Shown in pieces: positions 1-10,653 of a stretch of DNA of 64,000 nt. The notes under the pieces were generated by a model, which ran no database searches, was not told where the DNA came from, and worked only from the letters and a program-made list of their open reading frames with translations. The number at the start of each line of letters is the position of its first letter. Positions within the stretch are counted from its first letter, which is position 1. The stretch is taken from positions 124,001-188,000 of the forward strand of contig JAPEVC010000025.1 in the NCBI GenBank assembly GCA_027946555.1. The letters are read 5' to 3'. The translations under genes were made by a program, and so were the position numbers. The stretch is from Gnomoniopsis sp. IMI 355080 (Eukaryota; Ascomycota; Sordariomycetes; Diaporthales; Gnomoniaceae).

Positions 1-1136
1 TCCCCGACGCCGTTGCAGCTATTCCACCTGCCGCTCGGCGAGGCAATGATCTTAAGAGGCATCGTCTTATGGAGCCGGACCGGGACTTGGCACGGAGAGT
101 CACGCGATCTATGGAAGTAATATTTCCCTTCCTCGAAAAAGACCTTGCGAACCTGGTTGATTGGGTCCTGGCGCAAAGCCCATTGTAAGTCTTAGCTCGT
201 TGCCAGGTAGTGCTTCGCTAACATGTATACAGGCAAGGCGTTGGTGTCATGGCTAGTCTTGAGCGGAAGCTTGCCGATATCGTGCAGACAAATCAAGAGT
301 TTCTGAATAACGTCCTGCAAAAGGTTCACAGTAGTTTGGCGGTCAAGTTCAAGAGATTTACGGAGGAACAAATCCGCGCTATCGAAGATACCAAAGTCAA
401 GATCAACAAACGCAAGGGCGTCATTTCCTTCATGAGGGTGTTCCCGACCTTCAGCATGGCCGTGGAAAACATGCTCATAGGCATCGATCCTAATCTCAAC
501 GTCCGCCGCACCGTCGACCGCGAGTACGATCGCATACTCAAATCTATGTTTGACTCGCTCAAGGTCATCGCACGCGAAAACCCTGCGGTCGGCGTTGCAA
601 CTGCAGGAGCAGGGGCCGATCCTGAAGACAAAGAGGCACTCAATTACCACATCCTTTTGATTGAGAATATGAATCACTATATCGAAGAAGTCGACACACA
701 CGGCCTCGACACGCTCGAGAGGTGGAAATCCGCCGCGCAGAGCGAGCTCGATGAGCACATAGCTCGTTACCTCGACTCAGTTATGCGGCGGCCGCTCGGC
801 AAGTTGCTGGATCAGATTGAGAACATTGAGGGCCAGCTGAATACAGGCAAGACTCCACAGGCCATCGCTATGCAGCCATCTAACAACAAGGCGACCTTCG
901 ATAAGGTGCTGCTGCATTACGATGCCCGTGAGGTGCGCAAGGGAATCGAGGCGCTGCGCAAGCGTATCGAGAAGCATTTTGATGAGAATGCAGGGCTTGC
1001 GAGCATGATTACCCGCGCATGCGAGGGCTATTACGGTGAGGTGGAGGCAAGGGTGGGCAGAATCGTGGCTGACTTGTACGGCGGGGAGGTTCTAGTAGAG
1101 TGGCCACGGATGGAGGTCAAGAATGCTTTTAGGTGA
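1..1136 (+). CDS. SEC3: Exocyst complex subunit Sec3, C-terminal part (5' end outside window)
   Basis: Exons 1-184 and 233-1136 (intron GTAAGT...ACAG, 48 nt). The first full codon is at position 3, so the gene enters from the left edge. The joined frame reads through the junction as SPLQGVGVMASLERKL. The 295-residue tail with FMRVFPTFSMAVENML and VRRTVDREYDRILKSMFDSL fits the helical C-terminal region of fungal Sec3. Sec3 is a landmark subunit of the octameric exocyst, which tethers secretory vesicles at the growing hyphal tip; its N-terminal phosphoinositide/Rho-binding part lies outside the window. ATG at 249 is an internal Met, not the start, because the upstream exon is open in frame and coding-like. 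The family assignment is from recognised sequence, not a search. Confidence 0.9.
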
Positions 1137-2015
1137 AGTGGTGATGCAGAGCCTGGCGTTTGCGTAGATGGGCTGGGTGGCGGGCGTTTGCATTCGTGTG
1201 GCACCTATTATACCGTATGGCATCATTATAACGAGGGAATCCAAGTCCATTTCTATTGCCGTGAACGACCTCATTTCCTTGGGCATCTCCATTCAGTTCC
1301 GGCCCCTTGGGATCACTCTTTGGTGCTGCACTTGAAGACCAAAGTACCTAGGTAGTCAGCTCTACAGTGACTGACTACATGTGAGCTGTACATAGGGCAG
1401 TCATCGCCCTCACCCATCGCAAGACGGGTGCGCAGCTTTGCGCCTTCGGTTCCAATGGCTGGGGAAACCCTGAATTATTCCCCGATGATCTTCGAAACTG
1501 ATCTCGTGCAACCGAACGGGGGCTACGAGATCCACGCTGCTCCATGTAGGGGCATTGAAACCTGAGTCTTGGCATAGAAAGTTCTTTGAGGTTGTGATTT
1601 GAAACGCTACTCCAAGGGCAAATAGCCGCCCGCATCGCAGTATGAAACTCTAATACTGGGACGAAACTCCCACGCTAGATCTTTTGAGGTAAACTTGCGA
1701 GCATCGCATATCATTCGATATCATTCGTTGCAAATTGCCACCAGCTTGGGAGCGCTGAATAGTGGACGCATCTTTCGGCAGTGTGCTGATTCACACTACA
1801 GTTTGAGCATTCGCGACACAGATTGCACTGCCCCGCAATACAATCGTCATGACCGCCCTGAAGCTCCTCGAGTGTAACTTGGATTTTCTAACGGCTTTCT
1901 TTCTTTTTTTGAGAAGTAGTGATCCAGAATATCACAAAGACCTAAGACCTGGGGTGCGCCCATATGCTTGGTACCTTAACTCCGCAGACCAAAGCATCGA
2001 TACGACATCGCTGCG
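1137..2015. other. Intergenic, Sec3 3' side / cutinase 5' side
   Basis: No gene supported. Short open frames here have no start context or recognisable product. It contains one exact TACCTAGGTA palindrome at 1345-1354. The last few hundred bases should hold the cutinase promoter; I see no clear TATA box close to the start codon. Confidence 0.6.
1345..1354. repeat. Interspersed palindrome TACCTAGGTA (one of nine exact copies)
   Basis: This 10-bp perfect palindrome occurs exactly at 1345, 4386, 7041, 7948, 50783, 51542, 52039, 52915 and 53336. All are in non-coding DNA. Near-copies occur at 28855 and 38225 and in the TACCTA-rich patches near 24722, 31768 and 53290. About 0.06 copies would be expected by chance in 64 kb. 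Confidence 0.85.
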
Positions 2016-3136
2016 ATGAAGGCCTCAAATAGGGCACCGTGGCTCATCATTTCCTCAATTTTGCTCTCCGTATGCCCTGGCCTCGCCCAACCTACCGACC
2101 TGGTACCTGTCCAGAATGAAGAGAGAGGTCTGTCCGACCTGCTTGGCGCCGCCGCATCGGGAGATTTTGGCGCCACTGTGGCCGAAGCCATCAGCGACGC
2201 GACTTCGCTCATAACGACCTTTGTGTCGGCGGTCCAGCAACTCGAAAACGCTACCAATGAGAATGATTTGGTGGACTTGTTGGGCGTAGACTTGAACGGT
2301 GAAGCGGAAGACGACGCAGCATCCGTGACTAATAACACGGTCGGAGCCGTTGGTGCCAATGCCACCTGCCCAGGAATGGCGGTGCTATTTGCGCGGGGGA
2401 CTGCAGAAATTGGTAGGTTTGGGGTATTTCGAGGACAGCTAGGATGTGGAAGAGGCTGACAGAACTGTCAACAGGCAACGTAGGCCTTTTCGCTGGTCCG
2501 CCATTCTTCACTGCGCTGCGGAATTATATCAACGGCTCTACCACCCTCGCAGTCCAGGGAATCCCTTATCCTGCTTCCATTCCAGGCTTCCTTGCTGGAG
2601 GCTCTGTATTTGGCTCAGGCGTTATGGCATTGATGGTCAACAAGACCGCCGCAGCTTGTCCTAATACCAAGATTGTCCTGGCCGGTTACAGTCAAGGCGC
2701 TCAAGTCCTCCATAACGCCATGCAGTACATAAATAACGGCACCTCCCTTTCCGGCGCCAATAATACCGCAGCGCCCTTCGCCGACAGGGCGACTGCCATC
2801 AACTCCCGCGTGTCGAGTGTGGTACTTTTCGGTGACCCAAGGAACGGGACAGCTGTCACCGGCGTGGACGGCGCGAGAACAATAAGTTTCTGCAGTGCGG
2901 AAGACGATATTTGCGCCAAGGGAGGAGACATCATCACGCTGGCCCATCTCACGTACAGTCAGAATGCGACGCAGGCTGCCATGTTTGTAATGCAGAAGAG
3001 TGGGCTAGGCCTTGCGAGTCAGGATGCAGTGAATCAGGGCATGGGCAACGTACCGACAGTGCAGCCAGCGAAAGGTATGAATGGGGCAATGCAAATCGGG
3101 ACTGGTGCTGGTTTGCCGGGCCTTGGGTCTGGGTAG
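2016..3136 (+). CDS. Secreted cutinase (CE5 family) with N-terminal extension
   Basis: Exons 2016-2412 and 2475-3136 (intron 62 nt, GTAGGT...ACAG, with a CTGAC branch site); 352 residues. The junction rebuilds the cutinase signature ARGTAEIG-NVG. Residues 1-24 are a signal peptide ending near GLAQ. The catalytic domain starts around Cys118. The nucleophile is Ser205 in GYSQG, the acid is Asp276 in DDIC, and the base is His290 in LAHLTY, which is the family order Ser-Asp-His. The family hydrolyses cutin or other polyester bonds outside the cell. Most cutinases are about 220 residues. Here roughly 90 acidic, Ser/Ala/Asn-rich residues with possible N-glycosylation sites separate the signal peptide from the domain, and a Gly-rich tail follows. 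Whether the extension is cleaved as a propeptide is unknown. Confidence 0.93.
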
Positions 3137-4538
3137 AGAAGGACGAGAGTGTGAGGGGCTGGCGTACGCTGTGCGTCCGTTGTGATGATTTCTTGTTTTG
3201 GTTTTGATGAAACGATACCCAGGTGCTCACGGCCTTGATGGCTTGATCTTCCCCCATATTTTATATTTTAGGTTGCATCATCGAGATAAGAGACTGTTGT
3301 TTTGCCACTGCTATCACATGCTTGACAGTGCTCACCACTGATATCGGAAATGTTGCAGTCGTTCAGTCTAATCCAGCTTTCTTATTCTGTGTTTGCGTCG
3401 TAGATGTGACAAGCCTTTTCATACTGCCAAGTCCGCAACTGCATAACTAAGACATACTTGCACAGCGTTGGTACGGGTCACGCAGAGAAACTTTTATAGA
3501 TTCTGCGGGATGACTTCGGCTGATAACACTTGCTAGCCACTCATGATCAAAACAGGGCTGGTTCGCTAAGAAAGTTTAGGTCGGGCAAATCGAGCTACGC
3601 GCACACCGCTCTGGGTTTCAGTCGTGCAGATGTTCTCAAAGCTCGACTGCGCGCGCCGCTGAGATGTGCACGCTACTGGTAGATTTTCAAAATACTGTTA
3701 AACAACGGTCATCGGATGAGTGCGCGAGCAAGTGTTTTCTTTGACAATCCTGGCAGCCATCGAACAACGAATTGCCTTTGCAAGGTGCATCTGCAGGAAG
3801 CGCGGGCTCTCCCCTTTTGTCACCTCGTGCGTCTCCACCTGCAGTCGGACTTGCTGAAGCCTGTATGCTTGTCAGGTATTTTAACCATCAGGCCCCTCTG
3901 AGCTAAGACTTATTTGCCACAAGATAGAAGGCTTATGGCTGGGGAGGAATCCTCTGAAAGACACGATGTCCTTATGCATGGAAGTCAATATCCCCGAACG
4001 GTCGGAAGTGCTCTTTCTAAAGGGCGAACATGGCTACTAGTGAATTTTCCGGTGAACTTTGGAGCTCGTCTGCTCATGACAGGCTGATTATCTTGCACAA
4101 AAAGTTTCTACGGGAGTGCATGCATCCTTCGTTGTCTTTGCCATTCTATATTCAATCACCCACTAGGTTTGAGATGGCTCCGGCATCAAAGCATATCAAT
4201 GTCGCTTTTCATAGCCGACGTCGTGGACCATCATGACTGTGAGCCTAATATGAGCGTGTGGGCTATCGACAGTGTTTTAATTATTTTGCTGAAGTACTAA
4301 AACTGCGGCTTCGTGGGAAGTTTTGATTGGCAGAAGCTGTGTGAGACTTTAGCATCAGGCTCACAGTGATAGTCTTGTTCATTCATACCTAGGTATGTTT
4401 AACCTTGGTCTCGCATACAGAACTCCCGATGATTCCATAAGTTGGAGTTATAACACATACGCTTCGCAATCAACCTTGGAAGTCTATATCTCATACATGA
4501 TGTCCGGTCTATCATCTATCCCACCTGGTCCCGTTCAT
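3137..4538. other. Intergenic, convergent 3' ends of cutinase and MFS gene
   Basis: The cutinase (+) and the MFS gene (-) both end here. No supported gene; the three small open frames at 3716, 4030 and 4395 have no recognisable content. One exact TACCTAGGTA lies at 4386-4395. Confidence 0.6.
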
Positions 4539-6718
4539 TTAGACATTCGCAAAATTCGCGTTCTTTTCGTTCTTTTCGTTCTCCTGTTTCAAATCCTTTG
4601 CCATTCTTTCCGCCCTCCACTGCATGCCCCAGAATAAGTTTGCTGCAGCCAGTGGTGCAACTAGAATGACGAAAAGAGCCAAGGAGAGGAAGGTCGCGCC
4701 GGGTCCCCAACTGGAGATCATCCCGTCTATGACGGCAACGCCAATGGCACCAAGCCCACACCGGACGAGGTTATTTATAGCTGTGGCACTAGCACCCTTC
4801 CCAGGGCAGAGATCTGACACAAGGGTCTGGTTGACCGCAAAGACGGCGTTGCTTGTTGCCGCAATGAAAAATTGCATGATCAAAGGTACAGCAATCCACC
4901 CGTTGAATGAAACCAAGGTGGGAAACGCGAATAGAAACCCGTATGCACCCGTGGAGATGACAAAAATGGCTGCTATCCAGGGGAGGTGGCCGAGACGAGC
5001 TTTCTCAATTGGAAAGTCGACTGGAATGCTTTTGGGTGATAGCTTGTATTCGCCCGGAAGGTTTTTTCTCGCTTTGTACTGTGCTTCAGCTTTCTTGTAA
5101 TCTTTGGTCATTAGGTTTCCCACAATAGCTGATCCCACGATGGTACCAAGGCCTATAAAGTGTTAATCACTAGATACGGGATAGATTCTAGGTAATTTAA
5201 GACGGCTGCTGAACTGGGACTCACCATTTGGGAGGAATGCCAGACCCAAGGTCAGCTCGTCCAGTCCGAAATATTTTTTGAGGAGACCGGTTGTTGAAGA
5301 AGTCACCATACTCCAAATTGTGTAAATGACACCACCAAAGATGAGATTCAGCAGGATATCCTTTTGGATTAGAAGCTGAAGAGGCTCTAGGAAGGTCCCG
5401 ACAGTGATTCTCTTGCTGATGATGGGCTCAACGGAATCTTTGATATAGGACGGTTCGCCCTTGATCAGGTGAAAGATAGGTTTGTATATGCCGCCAGTTC
5501 GCACTGAGCCGTTGCCAGTGATGCTTCGCATAGTTTCAGGGAGGAAAACGACAATGTCTGCCAAGACGAGTCCAGAAAGGATTAGAAGGAAAACGAAAAT
5601 TGACCTGAACCCCCAGAAATTGGCTAGCAAACCGCCTAGGACAGGTCCGATGGCGATGCTGAAATTTCGAACTGCATGAAGTAAACATCCCGAGGTCAGC
5701 AACATTCAACTTAAATGGAACAGCCGATATTTCTTACTAGCTTGGTAGAAGCTGATGAAAGCACCCCGCTCCGAGGGAGGTGAAATATCCTGAATTACTC
5801 CGTTACCTACCACGGTCAGCAGGTATAATCACTGGCTCATTGTTTGATACTTTACATACCGATGCTCACAGTCGAGGCACTACCGGCGGCTTGAAGACCT
5901 CTGAAAATCAAAAGAACAGCAAAATTGGGCGAGAAGCTGAGCACAATGTTGGCAATGATGTAAACCGTGAAGGATGCGATGTAAATTGGCCTGCGGCCTA
6001 GTGCGTCGGAGAGAGAGCCCCATATCAACGGGGAGATTCCCTGAATGATCAAGTACGAAGTTATCGTCAAGTTGACACTTTGTGAAGAAATGTTGAGGTC
6101 CTGCCATTCCATCAGTATAAAGCGACTGAGTAAGAAAGGGGCAAAATGAGTCTCGCATACCTTGGCAATGGCATCAAGAGAAGGAAAATAAATATTGGAT
6201 GACAACCCTGAGAAGAGGCCAGCCATACCTATCGTGACAACAACAAACCATTTTTGTTTTGTTCCGAACACATGGTAGGGCTCTTCTTGTGGTGCGGCTG
6301 ATGGGGTGTGCTTTGATGGAGGAGAGACTGGCTCCTCATCGTCCAGATCTGAGTCTTGGACTGCGTATCTACATAGGTAAGTATTGTTGTCCGTTTTTTC
6401 TTCGTTAAAACTCTGCTGGATGCCGTTTCTTCCGTTTTGTGCAGGCTTATGTACCAAAGGTTGTGGCTTGGGTTCAACGGAATAGTTGCTACCGCTTCTG
6501 TGCGCCGAGGCCCTGCTTAGAATTGATACATCTTCGTCGAGAAGCACTTCAGGTATGAATTGTGGCGACGGCGCAAGGACCCGTACGCCCAAGCCGGCAG
6601 CTGTTTGCACGCTAGCTCTTAAGTCTCGCCAGCCTTCCATTGTCGAATGCCTTCGATTCACCGGTACTCGAAGCACGGCGAGATCCGGAGCAGCGGCATG
6701 GCTGCTGTTCGAATTCAT
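4539..6718 (-). CDS. MFS multidrug transporter, DHA1 (drug:H+ antiporter-1) type
   Basis: Five exons on the minus strand: 6718-6161, 6100-5860, 5806-5738, 5671-5225 and 5152-4539; 642 residues. Introns are 60, 53, 66 and 72 nt, all GT-AG. The 60-nt first intron is a multiple of three with no stop, so it reads through; removing it restores DAIAK-DLNISSQSVNL. An N-terminal tail of about 150 mostly polar residues precedes the first membrane segment (near GMAGLFSGLSSNIYFPSL). The loop-2/3 signature is GSLSDALGRRPIY, followed by VIQDI...PSERGAFISFYQA and NFSIAIGPVLGGLL, typical of the Qdr/Aqr-like DHA1 exporters. The role inferred from the family is proton-driven export of drugs or weak acids at the plasma membrane. 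Start chosen at the Met beginning MNSNSS; the upstream open frame looks like leader. The C-terminus is short, charged and Asn/Glu/Lys-rich. Confidence 0.9.
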
Positions 6719-8501
6719 TTTCACTTCGCGTGGGCCAATAGTGCAATAGAAGAGATATCCGTGTAGTCTGCAATGAAGCCCAGAGAAACAGTGGGATCTA
6801 GTAATAGAAATATACCTTCCAAGGGAGCTCAGTCGCACTCTTGGCATCTGGCTGACATGTTTGACGATGTGGATAGCAAAACCAAGTGAACGGGGCACAG
6901 ACGCATCGAGTAGCGTGGGCGCGGTATAACGGGACGACACCAAGACTTATGACAGGTCAAGTAGAATACATACAAAAATATGTGGCCAATCTAGCTAAGT
7001 ATGCTGGCTTGGCAGAATGGATGGAATGGACTTGCCTGGGTACCTAGGTATGTGATCTAATGTGCCGAGCTATTGATTTGCTCAAACGACGAGGCCTCGA
7101 ATTTCAGATGACAAGCCTGAAAACCAAAAAGCTCCTTGCTCCAGTCAAACCTCGGTGTCCAGACACCAGATTCTAAGCCCAAAATGCTTTCTCAGAGTAT
7201 CGCAGGGTTGGGTGCTACGTCGATATGAGCCCACCGTAGAACTCAAAACGTGATGGCTTTATCTATAGAAACCCACATGGGGCTACACGACGACAGCCAT
7301 AAGCCTGTTAGAGACCGGAACTCCGTCACGATTCTACAACGGCTCTGACAGGGCGCACAATTCGTCAGAGTCAAATGGAAAGTAAGAATAATCTCAATAC
7401 AGGAAAATCAATCTTCACTCCCACACCGACAGCGGCAAGGGTGTTAAGGGCGTCGACACCAACATTCGCACTTTCATTGACCACTACCAGGTCTCGAAAA
7501 CCAACTATCACAATCACCGCGAGACTAAAGAGTAATGGGACTTTCATTAATATGCTTCAGCCAATAGGAATAAGGACCACGGACGCCCCAACGCCAGCCA
7601 AGGTTATCATCAACTGTCAGCGCCACGGCGCCGACACAGACGAAACAAAATACAGTTTTGCAACGATAAACCGGAGTACAACAGTAACTGCGGTTCCTAA
7701 CTTCTCCGGGCTCAAAACCTAGTAGTGGTGATTCAGAAGTTGCGGGCGCAAGTGCATGTTCGACGCAGTCCGCGAGTATAATAACCTCTAGATGCAGATT
7801 GGTTGGTTGGTCGTGGTTAGCTTCTCAAATTGGGTCAAGCAATTAGTCTAGCGCCGAAACTTCCCAATTCGGAAGTTGGCCTGTTGGTAAATATGTTTCT
7901 TTTGTTTATTATAGCTGGCCTCGCCGTCAGATCGACTACCGTAATGGTACCTAGGTACTGTGGCGTGAGAGACAAGGGATATTGGCCCCGGGCCCCGGAC
8001 GCGGTTAAGCTTAACAAGTTTCAGGGTCCAAAGATAGATAAGGTTACCTATACATACTGTAGATGTGTATGTACACTACCTACTAGGGCCGGCATTTGTA
8101 TCCTCCGCCCCGTCAATAGCCTTTCGCGTGCCTCACGGGACCTGGACCCCGTTGCCAGTCTGCTAACCTAGACTGTGTCAATGTGTCTTAGTTGTCGGAA
8201 TGAAGTGTGATAAACCACTGGACTTCTTGTATTAGGTAAGTAAATTGGAACTGACCCGCACACACTACCTCCCTAAGTATCCAGCTATGGTCAGCCTACT
8301 ACCATCGTACATTTTAGTGCCCGCGGAAATATTCAAGTTGTTGGACTACATGAGCAGCCTCAAACTTGGCATATATCAAACACCGAACAGTAGTCAAAGT
8401 AGTTCACTGCGCACGGTTGAACCAAACGGAAATTGTAGCATCCCCGACCCAGCCACAAGTCCAGAAATAGACAATTCAACATTGCTCGTCATTATGTTAT
8501 G
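6719..8501. other. Intergenic, MFS promoter side and DmpA 3' side; possible decayed coding DNA
   Basis: No intact gene supported. Around 7379-7722 the minus strand, read in one frame, gives a hydrophobic, Val/Leu/Ile/Gly-rich sequence interrupted only by two TGA codons. That could be an eroded membrane-protein exon or chance; the plus-strand frame over it is its Thr/Ser/Arg-rich antisense. Exact TACCTAGGTA copies lie at 7041-7050 and 7948-7957. Confidence 0.45.
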
Positions 8502-9906
8502 TTACATGAACTTCTGCATAACACTATATAGTTGCTGCAAGTCTATTGCATCAACCTTGGTGCCTTTGTGTCCAACCGTAGTTTGGGCCATACAGATCGC
8601 GTTGTAAATAGCCTCTTCTGTTGCGTCGGCAGCGGCCTCCAACAGTCCGTTGATGCTATGGTCGTCCACAACCTCGACACCCATTGTCCGTGCCTTGAAT
8701 GGATCGAAAGCCCGTTTCTCAGCCGTAACCTGCTGCACAGGGATTTTATTCGCCGTGGAAAAGGCCAGGAACAAGTCTCCAGAAGGATTGTGCCCGTAAC
8801 TTCCCACTCTGGCCAAGCCGACGGTCGTTCGCTTGGCGAGGCGCTGCAGCTGCGTTGGGTGCAACGGCGCATCGGTGGCAAGGATTATGATGATGCTACC
8901 GTCTTTCTTGTCTTTGTGCTCTTCGAACTCAGCCTGTTGTCTTAGCGCAGCAACATCACCGTCTCGCTCGCGCTGCTCGGCAAAGAGCCTACCCACTGGA
9001 ACACCAGCCACGCGGAAGTCTCGGAGTCTTCCATAATTCGCTTGGACGAGAACGCCGACGGTATAGTCCTGTGCTGGGGGAGCGTTTTCCCCTGGTTCAG
9101 AGATGCCGAGTCGCGCGACGACGCGACTACTCGTCCCAGTACCGCCCTTGAATCCTTGACAAAGCATACCCGTCCCCTGTGGTCTGTGTCAGTAAAGCAT
9201 CTAGAGGAACAAGTTACGTCCGGTCTGTCTCCTTGAGGCTTTTGTACATAGATCAGAGGCATGTCCAGGTCGAGTACTCCAAATGAAGCGACATAGGAGT
9301 TAGATGATATTCTACATATCGTGCCGGAAGTGAGAAACCTGAGGCAAGGAAAAGGGCACTGACACCACCTGTACAGCCCTCAGAAGTAAGACTCGAGCTC
9401 GCATGGGTGATGCCCTCGACCACATGTTCCGGCTTGACTGCGAAGGACGTCATATCATTCAGGGTCCCATCAAATGTCTCTGCCACCACTGGTAAGAGGA
9501 ACCAATCTACACTTCCATCGGCTTGAGCATGGTGTTTGATGGCATAATCGTATATGCCACGGTATGCTTCGCCCACCGAGAAGGAGTTGGTGAGGACAAT
9601 CGGGGAGTGTAGCAAACCCGTCTCTTCGATCCAGTGCATGCCCGTCATCTCACCGGAGCCATTGAAGCGGAAGAATCCAGCATAAACAGCTTCATGGAAC
9701 CAATTCTTGTGCGGCAGAATGACAGTCACACCGGTGTTGATGTTGGGATTCGAGGCGGGCTGTAGTGTTGTCGTATGTGTGAGGACACCGGGAACATCAG
9801 TGATCCCATTGAGTGAGCCTGTGGGCCAGTTGCCCAGTGCAAGATTTGGTAGCACTTCGCGAAGGCGCTGCCTTGGCTGTGGCTCGGAAGCAGTACAAGA
9901 GGCCAT
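8502..9906 (-). CDS. DmpA-type aminopeptidase/esterase (peptidase family S58)
   Basis: Two minus-strand exons, 9906-9364 and 9176-8502; 405 residues. The 187-nt intron (donor GTCAGT, acceptor CACAG, branch CTGAC) is longer than most here, but it is the only phase-0 choice I found that yields the conserved EGCTGG-GTGM junction. The family makes one precursor that cleaves itself between Gly and Ser into alpha and beta chains, freeing the Ser as an N-terminal nucleophile. That site matches [13 protein letters not shown] with Ser275 as the predicted nucleophile; the [11 protein letters not shown] and VLVQANYG motifs precede it and the [12 protein letters not shown] segment follows. DmpA enzymes release N-terminal residues, including D-amino acids, from amides and small peptides. 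No signal peptide is seen, so the protein is probably cytosolic. The gene is divergent from the HOT gene, with 747 bp between start codons. Confidence 0.9.
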
Positions 9907-10653
9907 GGTGCAGGTAAGGCTAGTCGCCAGTTGGGAGGAGAGTCGTGGTCCCGCCCCTAATTATAAGGTATTGTTGGAGACTTGAACAATTCTCCAGTTT
10001 GGTCCAATGGTGAAATGAAGCCCATCGTACACATTATATAGTAAGGCGGATTTGATAGCAGCCGTTGATGTTCTCTACCACACATACCTAGATACCCTTT
10101 CACCCCGCTTTCCTTGTGCGACTCAAATCGACTCACAATGATATACAATGTAGGGTTGTTATTTCGCGTTGCAGTTGCGAGTCTAGCGCTTAGGTGCCTA
10201 GATACTGGTATCAATAGGCTATGCTTTACCTACCTGGGCAGCAGAAATTGGAGCTGTAAAGAATGTTCAAAATGTAAAACCCCGAACATACTGGCATCCC
10301 ACCGCCCTCCGCCTGGACTTAGCAGTTGAGAGCTGTGCCCAGCTAGGCGGACACCATTTCGACACAACTACGCATTCGGAAAGCCGAACTCTCGTGAATT
10401 CCGGCCCACATTCCGGTTACTTTATATCCGGCATGGCGTAATGGGTCCGGCCGGTGGAATTTGCGGGGTTGGACTAAGGGTGTCGGAGATCGTGAGGGGT
10501 GATCAGTACAAGGCGCTGCGTTGGCTTTATCGACTACGTAACTACCTCCGCCGGTGGCTCGAGTTTCAGACTTTATCGTCGTTGTGTAATTTCGTGACTC
10601 TTAGGTTATTTTTCAGTCCCTCTTTGTTCCAGGAAAATTGAGTTGTGACCATC
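9907..10653. other. Shared divergent promoter region (DmpA / HOT)
   Basis: 747 bp between two divergent start codons. No supported ORF. A TATA-like ACTTTATATCC stretch lies at about 10419-10429, some 225 bp before the HOT start. Confidence 0.5.
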
